Assembly: GCA_000955875.1 (NCBI GenBank)
Contig: JYOE01000003.1
Span: 1 to 64,000, forward strand
Length of the DNA stretch: 64,000 nt
From: Terrabacter sp. 28
GTDB lineage: Bacteria > Actinomycetota > Actinomycetes > Actinomycetales > Dermatophilaceae
Reading direction: 5' to 3'
Position 1 is the stretch's first letter. Every line of letters starts with the position of its first letter. The translations under genes and the position numbers were made by a program. A model generated the notes under the pieces. The model ran no database searches and was not told the DNA's origin. It saw only the letters and a list, made by a program, of their open reading frames with translations. Shown here piece by piece: positions 8,863 to 15,923 of this stretch.

Positions 8863-9585
8863 GTGGAGGTCGAGCGACAGCACGATCGGGTCGACGCCAC
8901 CCTCGACGCATCCCTCGGTGCGGACGCCGTGCGGCACGTCGTCGGCCGGGTCGACCGCGCCCTCCCCTTCACCACCGCCACCTGCGCCGGCTCGCCCGCC
9001 ACGGTGTGGTTCGGCGACGTGCTCGCCCACGTGCGCGCCGGCTCGGACCCGCTGCGGCCGTGGCGCGACGCGCTCGGCGGACAGATGTCGCAGCGCCACG
9101 GGGTCCCGGTGCGGCCGCACGTGCCGGCGGCCTTCGTGCTGCAGTGGTGGTGCGAGGTCGCCGCCACTCCCCTTGCGTATGCCGCCGCGCTCGGTCCCTG
9201 GGTCCTTGCGCCGTCGCCTGCCGGGCTGGGTTTCGAGCTCGCGGTCGGTCTCAACCCCCACCGGGTCGTCGTCGTGCCGGACCGCACGTCCCTCACGGCC
9301 GAGGCCGACCCGGCCCGGCGTCTGGAGCTCTGCCGGACGGCATACCTCGGGCTCGTGTCGGAGGTCGTGACGGCATACGCCCCCGACGTCAAGATGAGCT
9401 CGCGGCAGCGGTGGGGCGTCGTGTCGGACATGTGGGACACCGCCGTGCGGCTCGCGCACGGCGCCGCCGGCGAGGGCGTCGGGCCGGAGCCGACGCGGGT
9501 GTCGTGCTGCTTCATCTACGCGCTGCCGGGGATGCGGGAGTGCGCGGCCTGCCCCCGCAGCGGCCGGGGCGCCTTGCGTCACTAG
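8863..9585 (+). CDS. FhuF-like [2Fe-2S] protein, putative ferric-siderophore reductase
   Basis: A 240-residue protein whose C-terminus carries CC-x10-C-x2-C (CCFIYALPGMRECAAC), exactly the spacing of the [2Fe-2S] motif of ferric-siderophore reductase FhuF. The remainder is divergent, and no siderophore transport or synthesis gene is nearby, so the substrate is unknown. GTG at 8863 is preceded by GGGAGGGG at a good distance. Its stop codon lies within the promoter of psuG. Confidence 0.75.
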   Translation: MEVERQHDRVDATLDASLGADAVRHVVGRVDRALPFTTATCAGSPATVWFGDVLAHVRAGSDPLRPWRDALGGQMSQRHGVPVRPHVPAAFVLQWWCEVAATPLAYAAALGPWVLAPSPAGLGFELAVGLNPHRVVVVPDRTSLTAEADPARRLELCRTAYLGLVSEVVTAYAPDVKMSSRQRWGVVSDMWDTAVRLAHGAAGEGVGPEPTRVSCCFIYALPGMRECAACPRSGRGALRH

Positions 9586-9595
9586 GGTGGCCGCC

Positions 9596-10579
9596 ATGTC
9601 TGCGCACCTGCCGCACCTGCCGCACCTGCCGTCGTCAGATCTCGTCGTCGTGCACGAGGACGTGCGTGACGCCCTGGACGCCGGCGTCGGTGTCGTCGCC
9701 CTCGAGTCGACCATCCTCGCGCACGGGCTCCCCCACCCCGACAACATCGAGATCGCGGCACAGATCGAGGACGCCGTGCGCGCAGGCGGCTCGGTGCCCG
9801 CGACGATCGCGGTGCTCGACGGCGTGGTGCACATCGGCCTCGGCGCGACCGAGGTCGAGCGCGTGTGCACCGATCCCGACATCGCGAAGCTGTCGGTGCG
9901 CGACGTGGGCGTCGCAACGGCGCTGGGGCGGTCGGGTGCCACGACGGTGGCGTCGACCTCGGCCCTGGCCAACCTCGCCGGCATCCGCGTCTTCGCGACC
10001 GGCGGCCTCGGCGGCGTGCACCGGGGCGCCTCCGAGACGTTCGACGTGTCGGCCGACCTCGGCGTCATCGCCTCGACCCCCGTCCTCGTCGTGTGCGCCG
10101 GGGTGAAGTCGATCCTCGACGTGGCCGGCACCCTCGAGACCCTCGAGACACTGTCGGTGCCGGTGCTCGGCTACCGCACCGACGCCTTTCCGGGCTTCTA
10201 CCTCTCGGACTCGGGCCAGCCCGTGCCGTGGCGGGTGGAGTCGGCAGAGGAGGCCGCGCGGGTCGTCGTCGCGCGCGACCGGCTCGGCACCGACGCCGCC
10301 GGCGTCGTCCTTGCGAACCCGCTGCCCGCCGACCGGCAGGTCGACCGCGAGCTGCACGACCGCCTCGTCGCCGAGGGCCTGGCGCTGCTCGAGCGCGAGG
10401 GCGTGCACGGCAAGGACGTGACACCCCGCCTGCTCGAGTTCTTCCACGACAACTCCGGTGGCGAGTCGCTCCGCGCGAACGTCGAGCTCGTGCTCGCCAA
10501 CGCCCGGCTGGCCGGCGAGGTCGCCGCCGAGGTCGCACGGCTCTCGGGTCCGGGTGGCGACCGGGACCTGCAGGCATGA
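9596..10579 (+). CDS. psuG: Pseudouridine-5'-phosphate glycosidase
   Basis: Cytosolic enzyme that splits pseudouridine 5'-phosphate into uracil and ribose 5-phosphate, 327 residues. Family landmarks include the N-terminal ALESTILAHGLPHPDN, ATGGLGGVHRG and CAGVKSILD segments (the latter bearing the catalytic Lys), and a C-terminal LANPLPAD. ATG 9596 lies 7 nt after TAGGGT (9583-9588), so the message may be leaderless; a GTG three codons upstream is an alternative. It overlaps the next gene by 4 bp (ATGA), forming a psuGK pair. Confidence 0.95.
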   Translation: MSAHLPHLPHLPSSDLVVVHEDVRDALDAGVGVVALESTILAHGLPHPDNIEIAAQIEDAVRAGGSVPATIAVLDGVVHIGLGATEVERVCTDPDIAKLSVRDVGVATALGRSGATTVASTSALANLAGIRVFATGGLGGVHRGASETFDVSADLGVIASTPVLVVCAGVKSILDVAGTLETLETLSVPVLGYRTDAFPGFYLSDSGQPVPWRVESAEEAARVVVARDRLGTDAAGVVLANPLPADRQVDRELHDRLVAEGLALLEREGVHGKDVTPRLLEFFHDNSGGESLRANVELVLANARLAGEVAAEVARLSGPGGDRDLQA

Positions 10580-11457
10580 CCGCTCGTCCGGTCGTCGTGG
10601 TCGGGGACGTCGGGCTCGACGTCATCACGAGGCCCACCGGCGAGATCCAGTGGCACTCCGACACGCCCTCGGCCGTCACGCTCGTGCCCGGTGGCGCCGG
10701 CGGCAACTCGGCGTCGTGGCTCGCCGGGCTCGGGGCATCGGTGACACTCGTGGCCCGCGTCGGTGCGGACGCCGCGGGGTCGACGTGCCGACGAGAGCTC
10801 GAGGGCTCGGGTGTGACGTGCGCCTTCGCCGTCGACCCGACGCTGCCCACGTGCATGGTCGTGATCCTGCTCGACGCCCACGGCGACCGCACGATGTTCC
10901 CCGACCGCGGCGCCAACAAGGCGTTCTCGGTGGACGACGTCGACCTCGCGTCGCTGGGGCTCCCGGCCGACGGGCCACGACCGCACCTGCACCTCAGTGG
11001 CTACGTGCTCTTCGACGCGGGGTCGCGAGCGGCCGGGCTGGAGTCGCTGCGCCAGGCCCGTGAGCTCGGGTGGTCGACGTCGGTCGACCCGCAGTCGCCG
11101 GCGCTCATCGAGCGCGAGGGCGCCGGCACGTTCCTGTCGTGGGTGTCCGGCGTGGACCTGCTGCTGCCCAACGAGAGCGAGGTCGCGGCGCTCGGCGGGA
11201 TGGGCAAGATCCTCGAGCACGCGAGCGAGGTCGTCGCCACCTACGGCGCGGCGGGCGCGCGGTGGGTCGGCCACAGCGTCGACGTCTCCACCGAGGCGCC
11301 CCACGTCGAGAACGTCGACGCCACCGGGTGCGGCGACGCCTTCAACGCCGGCCTGCTGTCGGCCTGGCTGCGCGGCGAGGACCGCGCTTCGGCGCTGCGT
11401 TCCGGGGTCGCCGCCGGGAGCGCCGCAGCCGCCCGGGTGGGCGCCCGACCCAGCTAG
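10576..11457 (+). CDS. PfkB-family carbohydrate kinase, probable pseudouridine kinase
   Basis: Ribokinase-like (PfkB) sugar/nucleoside kinase, 293 residues. The N-terminal GGAGGNSASWLAGLG motif and the C-terminal DATGCGDAFNAGLL motif (catalytic Asp and anion hole) are intact. Translational coupling to psuG makes pseudouridine kinase (PsuK) the likely role, providing the phosphorylated substrate for the glycosidase. This assignment is from context: PfkB kinases cannot be assigned to one substrate by motifs alone. Confidence 0.88.
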   Translation: MTARPVVVVGDVGLDVITRPTGEIQWHSDTPSAVTLVPGGAGGNSASWLAGLGASVTLVARVGADAAGSTCRRELEGSGVTCAFAVDPTLPTCMVVILLDAHGDRTMFPDRGANKAFSVDDVDLASLGLPADGPRPHLHLSGYVLFDAGSRAAGLESLRQARELGWSTSVDPQSPALIEREGAGTFLSWVSGVDLLLPNESEVAALGGMGKILEHASEVVATYGAAGARWVGHSVDVSTEAPHVENVDATGCGDAFNAGLLSAWLRGEDRASALRSGVAAGSAAAARVGARPS

Positions 11458-11523
11458 GGACGGCGATCCCGGCCGGACGGCATACGCCTCGGTCGCGGCG
11501 CGGTCCCTCGTTCCGGCTGGAGA

Positions 11524-11608
11524 ACCGACGGACCGCCACGAGCCGAGGTATGCCGCGTGCTTCGTGCGCGACCATCCGGGAGGTCCGTCGTGGTGGCGGT
11601 CCGTCGGT
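11524..11608. repeat. Inverted repeat of the ACCGACGGACCGCCACGA family, left of the AbiEi/DUF559 gene
   Basis: ACCGACGGACCGCCACGA (11524-11541) faces TGGCGGTCCGTCGGT (11594-11608). A related but less exact pair lies at the 3' end of the following gene (about 12510-12528 and 12576-12592). A motif pair of the CGGCATACG family (11479 and 11548) overlaps this stretch. No coding frame is credible in 11458-11658. Confidence 0.5.
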
Positions 11609-11658
11609 CCTGTGGAAGACCCCGACCCGGCCACGGCTCGCTCGGGCAGCCTGACGCC

Positions 11659-12546
11659 ATGGACGTCGCCACGGTTCTGGCGCAGTGCGGTGGCACCGCG
11701 CGCTGGTCGCAGCTGCGGCCGGTCGTGCGCCGACGGCAGCTGCGATGCGCACTCGCTGACGGAAGCGTCATCCGTCTGGGGCGGGGCCGCTACGGACTGT
11801 CCAGCCTGCTGGCCGCACGCGTCACGGCCGAAGGGCTCAGTGCGACGGCGTCCCACCTCACGGCCGCCCTCCACTGGGGATGGGCGGTCAAGCACGAGCC
11901 TGACCTCGCCCACGTCACGCTGCCGCGAGGCCGCAAGCTGCGCGCGCCGGCGCGGACCGGGGTGGTGCGCCACTGGAGAGACCTGGCCGCGGAGGAGATC
12001 GTCGACGGGTGGGTGACCAGCCCCGCGCGAACCGTCATCGACTGCTGCCTCGACCTGCCGTTCGACGAGGCGCTCGCCGTGGCCGACTCCTCGTGGCGTG
12101 CCGGCCTGTCGCCGCTCACCGTCCGAGACCTGGCGCTGCGATTAACTCAGCGGCTGCGGCGGAAGGTCGCGAGGGTGCTGCAGCACGTGGACCGCGGAGC
12201 CGCCAACCCGTTCGAGTCGGTGCTGCGCGCCCTGTGCCTGCAGGTCGAGGGACTCGGCGTCGTGACCCAGCACGTCGTCAAGGGGCGCGGCTTCTTCGCC
12301 CGGGTGGACCTTGCCGACCCGGCGTTGCGCATCGTGATCGAGGCCGAGGGTTTCGAAAACCATGGCACCCGGGACGCGTTGAAGCGCGACTGCCGGCGCT
12401 ACACGGGGCTGGGAGCACGTGGCTGGGTGGTGCTCCGATTCACGTGGGACGAGGTGATGTTCGAACCCGACTACGTGCTCGATGCACTGCGCGAGACCGT
12501 CGCCGTGCGCCGACCGACCGCCACGAACCTGTCGACCGCCTCCTAG
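11659..12546 (+). CDS. AbiEi-type winged-helix / DUF559 (Vsr-like) domain protein
   Basis: A 295-residue protein of a group very common in actinobacteria. The N-terminal part (about 1-60) resembles the winged-helix of AbiEi antitoxins. The C-terminal part (about 185-285) resembles DUF559/Vsr-like endonuclease domains, with acidic positions in RVDLADPALRIVIEAEG and a later conserved W/LRFTWDEVM segment. No toxin partner follows, so a toxin-antitoxin role is not supported. Start ATG 11659 was chosen because the upstream frame has no typical coding composition. Repeats flank the gene. Confidence 0.75.
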   Translation: MDVATVLAQCGGTARWSQLRPVVRRRQLRCALADGSVIRLGRGRYGLSSLLAARVTAEGLSATASHLTAALHWGWAVKHEPDLAHVTLPRGRKLRAPARTGVVRHWRDLAAEEIVDGWVTSPARTVIDCCLDLPFDEALAVADSSWRAGLSPLTVRDLALRLTQRLRRKVARVLQHVDRGAANPFESVLRALCLQVEGLGVVTQHVVKGRGFFARVDLADPALRIVIEAEGFENHGTRDALKRDCRRYTGLGARGWVVLRFTWDEVMFEPDYVLDALRETVAVRRPTATNLSTAS

Positions 12547-12592
12547 CCATGCTCAGGACCCGGCCGGCGCGGAAGTCGTGGCGGTCCGTCGG
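12510..12592. repeat. Second inverted repeat pair, right of the AbiEi/DUF559 gene
   Basis: GACCGACCGCCACGA (within the last codons of the gene) faces TCGTGGCGGTCCGTCGG (12576-12592). It matches the pair left of the gene, so a 17-bp inverted repeat brackets a segment of about 1.07 kb. The left arm of this pair is coding sequence and may be coincidental. Confidence 0.4.
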
Positions 12593-12598
12593 GTCAGG

Positions 12599-12628
12599 CA
12601 CACGGCATACGCGGGCGTATGCCGTGTG
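12599..12628. terminator. Bidirectional hairpin between convergent genes, CGGCATACG pair
   Basis: CACACGGCATACGC (12599-12612) and GCGTATGCCGTGTG (12615-12628) are exactly complementary with only 2 nt between them. The hairpin sits between the ends of the DUF559 gene (12546) and the mutase gene (12631), which converge on it. It is the natural transcription stop for both. Confidence 0.7.
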
Positions 12629-12630
12629 GG

Positions 12631-14223
12631 TCAGAAGGTCTCGCGGGGCTGGTAGGTGCCCCAGACCTCGCGCAGCGCGTGGGCCACCTCGCCGCCGGTG
12701 GCCCGGGCCGCGAGCGCCTCCTTCATCGGGTAGAGCACGTTCTCCGTGCCACGGGCTGCCTCCTGCAGCCGGGTGAGAGCGGCGTCGACGGCCGCCTGGT
12801 CGCGGTCGGCGCGCAGGGCCTCGAGGCGGGCCCGCTGGTCGGCCTCGATCGTGGGGTCGACCCGCAGCGGCTCGTAGTGGTCCTCCTGGTCGAGGGTGAA
12901 GCGGTTGACGCCGACGACGGTGCGCTCGCCGCCGTCGATCTCGAGCTGCACGCGGTAGGCGGAACGCTCGATCTCGGACTTCTGGAAGCCCTGCTCGATC
13001 GCCGCGACGGCCCCGCCCTTGTCCTCGACCTGCTGGATGAGGTCGAGCACGGCGGCCTCGATCTCGTCGGTCATCGACTCGACGACGTACGAACCGGCAA
13101 ACGGGTCAACGGTTTTCGTCACGTCGGTCTCGTAGGCGATGACCTGCTGGGTGCGCAGCGCGAGGCGCGCGGCCTTCTCGGTGGGGAGCGCGATCGCCTC
13201 GTCGAAGCTGTTCGTGTGCAGCGACTGCGTGCCGCCGAGCACCGCGCCGAGGCCCTGGAGGGCGACGCGGACGAGGTTGACCTCGGGCTGCTGGGCGGTG
13301 AGCTGCACGCCGGCCGTCTGGGTGTGGAAGCGCAGCATCATCGACTTCGGGTTCTGGGCGCCGAAGTCCTCCTTCATGATCCGCGCCCAGATGCGTCGGG
13401 CCGCACGGAACTTCGCGACCTCCTCGAGCAGCGTCGTGCGGGCGACGAAGAAGAAGGAGAGCCGGGGCGCGAAGTCGTCGACGTGCAGCCCGGCGGCCTG
13501 GGCGGCGCGGACGTACTCGATGGCGTTGGCGAGGGTGAACGCGATCTCCTGCACGGGCGTCGCGCCGGCCTCGGCCATGTGGTAGCCGCTGATGGAGATG
13601 GTGTTCCAGCGCGGCATCTCCTTGTGGCAGTAGGCGAAGACGTCCGCGATGAGGCGCAGCGACTCGCGCGGCGGGTAGATGTAGGTGCCGCGGGCGATGT
13701 ACTCCTTGAGCACGTCGTTCTGGATCGTGCCCGTGAGCTGGTCGCCCGCCACGCCCTGCCCCTCTGCGACGAGCTGGTAGAGCAGGAGCAACGTCGAGCC
13801 GGGCGCGTTGATCGTCATCGACGTGGAGATCTTGTCGAGCGGCAGCCCGTCGAAGAGCGTGCGCATGTCGTCGAGGCTGTCGATCGCGACGCCGACCTTG
13901 CCGACCTCGCCGTGCGCGATCGCCTCGTCGGAGTCGTAGCCCATCTGGGTCGGCAGGTCGAAGGCGACCGACAGGCCGCCGGTGCCCGCCTTGACGAGCT
14001 GGTGGTAGCGCTCGTTGCTCTCCTTGGCCGTGCCGAATCCGGCGTACTGGCGCATCGTCCACGGCCGGCCGGTGTACATCGACGGGTAGACGCCGCGGGT
14101 GAAGGGGTAGCTGCCAGGGGCGCCGAGCTTGGCCTCGGGGTCGAAGCCGGCGAGCGCCGAGGCGTCGTAGACAGGCTCGATGGGCAGGTCGGACTCGGAG
14201 CGCGCGCCAGTGCTGTCAGCCAT
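12631..14223 (-). CDS. Acyl-CoA mutase catalytic subunit, probable methylmalonyl-CoA mutase
   Basis: Cobalamin-dependent mutase barrel of 530 residues lacking the C-terminal B12-binding domain that brings classical MutB to about 730; the cobalamin subunit must be encoded elsewhere. Tyr60 in RQYAGF and Arg178 in KEYIARGTY occupy the two positions that distinguish methylmalonyl-CoA mutase (Tyr, Arg) from isobutyryl-CoA mutase (Phe, Gln), so interconversion of (R)-methylmalonyl-CoA and succinyl-CoA is the best guess. GTIQND and SISGYH are also conserved. ATG 14221-14223 stands 7 nt from a TACGCT -10 box; the longer frame is not needed. Confidence 0.88.
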   Translation of the reverse strand: MADSTGARSESDLPIEPVYDASALAGFDPEAKLGAPGSYPFTRGVYPSMYTGRPWTMRQYAGFGTAKESNERYHQLVKAGTGGLSVAFDLPTQMGYDSDEAIAHGEVGKVGVAIDSLDDMRTLFDGLPLDKISTSMTINAPGSTLLLLYQLVAEGQGVAGDQLTGTIQNDVLKEYIARGTYIYPPRESLRLIADVFAYCHKEMPRWNTISISGYHMAEAGATPVQEIAFTLANAIEYVRAAQAAGLHVDDFAPRLSFFFVARTTLLEEVAKFRAARRIWARIMKEDFGAQNPKSMMLRFHTQTAGVQLTAQQPEVNLVRVALQGLGAVLGGTQSLHTNSFDEAIALPTEKAARLALRTQQVIAYETDVTKTVDPFAGSYVVESMTDEIEAAVLDLIQQVEDKGGAVAAIEQGFQKSEIERSAYRVQLEIDGGERTVVGVNRFTLDQEDHYEPLRVDPTIEADQRARLEALRADRDQAAVDAALTRLQEAARGTENVLYPMKEALAARATGGEVAHALREVWGTYQPRETF

Positions 14224-14300
14224 GGTGCCGAGCGTATCGGCGCCCGGGTCGGCGCCCGCCCCCCGCGTGACGAACGTCGCCGATCTCACGTCACCGAGGG

Positions 14301-14362
14301 CGTATGCCGCCGGGCGGGCTCCTGGACCAGGGTGGCGTCGGGGCCCGGTGAGGCGGCATACG
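14301..14362. repeat. Inverted CGGCATACG pair with a 40-nt loop
   Basis: CGTATGCCGCC (14301-14311) and GGCGGCATACG (14352-14362) are complementary over 11 bp. They lie in the 170-bp gap between the regulator and mutase genes, where nothing else was recognised apart from a short direct duplication of GTCGACGGGTCAGGG-like sequence just before the regulator stop. Confidence 0.5.
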
Positions 14363-14393
14363 TCGGCCTTTCGACGGGTCAGGGGTCGACGGG

Positions 14394-14891
14394 TCAGGGG
14401 TCGACGGGCCAGTCGGCGGTGATCTGGGCGCGGCGGCGCTCCCAGCTCGCGTGCATGGTGGCCATCTCGCGGGCGATGTGGTCGAGGAACTCCACCGACA
14501 CGGCGAGCCGGCGCCCGGCAGCGCTGCCGACGCCCCCGACGGCGTCGAGCCCGGACCGGACCGAGGACTCCATCTGGCTGAGCAGGCGGTCGCGGCTCAG
14601 CATCGCGTCGTGCCAGGCGTCGAGGTGCACGACGTAGACGTCGCGCCGCGAGCCGCGCTCGCGCTCCTTGCCGATGAGGTGGGTCTGCGTCAGGTACTGG
14701 ACCGCGCCGGACACGGCGGCAGGGCTGACGTCCAGCGCCTCGGTGAGCTCGAGGGCGGTCATGCGGCCGTCGTCGTCGGCGAGCAGCTGCGCGAAGACCC
14801 GCGACGCGAGCCGAGGCATGCCGGCCTCGGTCAGCACGTTGCCGAAGCGCTCGACGTAGGCGGCCACGGCTCGCTCGTCGCGATCACCCAT
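14394..14891 (-). CDS. GbsR/MarR-family transcriptional regulator
   Basis: DNA-binding regulator of 165 residues with a winged helix-turn-helix at about 40-85 ([22 protein letters not shown], beta-wing [12 protein letters not shown]) and an alpha-helical dimerisation tail. ATG 14889-14891 follows GGAGTG at good spacing. It is transcribed divergently from the ABC-2 exporter genes with a 78-bp gap, the usual arrangement of a local repressor of a drug or lipid exporter. The inducer is unknown. Confidence 0.88.
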   Translation of the reverse strand: MGDRDERAVAAYVERFGNVLTEAGMPRLASRVFAQLLADDDGRMTALELTEALDVSPAAVSGAVQYLTQTHLIGKERERGSRRDVYVVHLDAWHDAMLSRDRLLSQMESSVRSGLDAVGGVGSAAGRRLAVSVEFLDHIAREMATMHASWERRRAQITADWPVDP

Positions 14892-14932
14892 CGTCACTCC
14901 TTCGTCGGTCGGCTGCGTCTTGCGCTCATAGT

Positions 14933-14950
14933 ATTCAGGAAAACGTGAAT
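14933..14950. promoter_or_regulatory. Candidate operator for the GbsR/MarR regulator
   Basis: ATTCA (14933-14937) and TGAAT (14946-14950) form an inverted repeat with an 8-bp AT-rich centre, in a conspicuously AT-richer patch between the divergent regulator and exporter genes and just upstream of the exporter -10 box TACCGT (14957-14962). A dimeric regulator bound here could block both promoters. Confidence 0.45.
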
Positions 14951-14956
14951 CCTGTG

Positions 14957-14962
14957 TACCGT
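14957..14962 (+). promoter_or_regulatory. -10 box TACCGT, leaderless exporter promoter
   Basis: TACCGT ends 7 nt before the ATG at 14970, preceded by TGTG as in an extended -10. No Shine-Dalgarno sequence is present, so transcription probably begins at or next to the start codon. Confidence 0.5.
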
Positions 14963-14969
14963 CGAACTC

Positions 14970-15923
14970 ATGACCTCCGCGATCCAGGTCCACGACCTGC
15001 GCAAGACGTTCGGCCGCACGGTCGCCCTCGACGGACTCGACCTCGAGGTGTCGGCCGGAGAGATCCACGGCTTCCTCGGGCCGAACGGCGCCGGCAAGTC
15101 GACGACGATCCGCATCCTGCTCGGCCTGCTCCGCTCCGACGGCGGCACCGCCACGCTGCTCGGCGGCGACCCGCGGCGCGAGGTCGAGACCCTTCACCGT
15201 CGCCTCGCCTACGTGCCCGGCGACGTCGCGCTCTGGCCCAACCTCACCGGGGGCGAGGTGATCGACCTGCTCGGCAAGCTCCGCGGCGGGCTCGACGAGA
15301 AGCGCCGTGCCGACATGCTCGAACGCTTCGACCTCGACCCGACGAAGAAGGGCCGCTCCTACTCCAAGGGCAACCGGCAGAAGGTCGCGCTCGTCGCGGC
15401 CCTGTCGTCGGACGTCGAGCTGCTCATCCTCGACGAGCCCACCTCGGGCCTCGACCCGCTCATGGAGGCCGTGTTCCAGGAGGCCGCGCGCGAGCGCCGC
15501 CGGCAGGGCACGACGATCCTGCTGTCGAGCCACATCCTCAGCGAGGTGGAGTCGCTGTGCGACCGCGTGAGCATCATCCGCGAGGGGCGCAACGTCGAGT
15601 CCGGCACGCTGGAGCAGCTGCGCCACCTGTCGCGCACCACCGTGGAGGGGACGCTCGAGCGGCCCATCAGCGCCGACCAGCTGCACGCGGTGCCCGGGCT
15701 CGCCGACGTCTCGGTCGCCGACCACCACGTCGTGTGCGCCGTCGAGACCCAGCACCTCGGCCAGCTGCTCGCCCTTCTGGGTCAGCACGGCATCAAGACC
15801 CTCACGAGCGCTCCCCCGACGCTCGAAGAGCTCTTCATGGACCAGTACCGCGCCAGACCCGCTGCAGCACAAGGCAGTTCGGCTGGACCCAGCTCGGCGG
15901 CCGAGGCGGCGACGACGCGATGA
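14970..15923 (+). CDS. ABC-2 type exporter, ATP-binding protein
   Basis: Cytosolic ATPase subunit, 317 residues. Walker A GPNGAGKST near residue 40, an unusual signature SKGNRQKVALVAAL (SKGN in place of LSGGQ, common in this exporter family), Walker B LLILDEPTSGLDP, and an H-loop near SSHIL. The C-terminal 100 residues are the typical regulatory tail of multidrug/antibiotic exporters. It overlaps the permease by 4 bp (ATGA) and is divergent from the GbsR/MarR regulator that presumably controls it. Confidence 0.9.
   Translation: MTSAIQVHDLRKTFGRTVALDGLDLEVSAGEIHGFLGPNGAGKSTTIRILLGLLRSDGGTATLLGGDPRREVETLHRRLAYVPGDVALWPNLTGGEVIDLLGKLRGGLDEKRRADMLERFDLDPTKKGRSYSKGNRQKVALVAALSSDVELLILDEPTSGLDPLMEAVFQEAARERRRQGTTILLSSHILSEVESLCDRVSIIREGRNVESGTLEQLRHLSRTTVEGTLERPISADQLHAVPGLADVSVADHHVVCAVETQHLGQLLALLGQHGIKTLTSAPPTLEELFMDQYRARPAAAQGSSAGPSSAAEAATTR

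Noticed and set aside
7273..10131. 952-residue minus-strand frame
   Set aside because: Runs antisense or out of frame across BmpA, M20, the FhuF-like gene and psuG, all of which are supported; no family likeness.
11659..12546. AbiE-type toxin-antitoxin module
   Set aside because: Only an AbiEi-like winged helix is seen, fused to a DUF559-like domain; there is no adjacent AbiEii-type nucleotidyltransferase toxin.
12619..14637. 672-residue plus-strand frame
   Set aside because: Shadow of the methylmalonyl-CoA mutase gene on the other strand.
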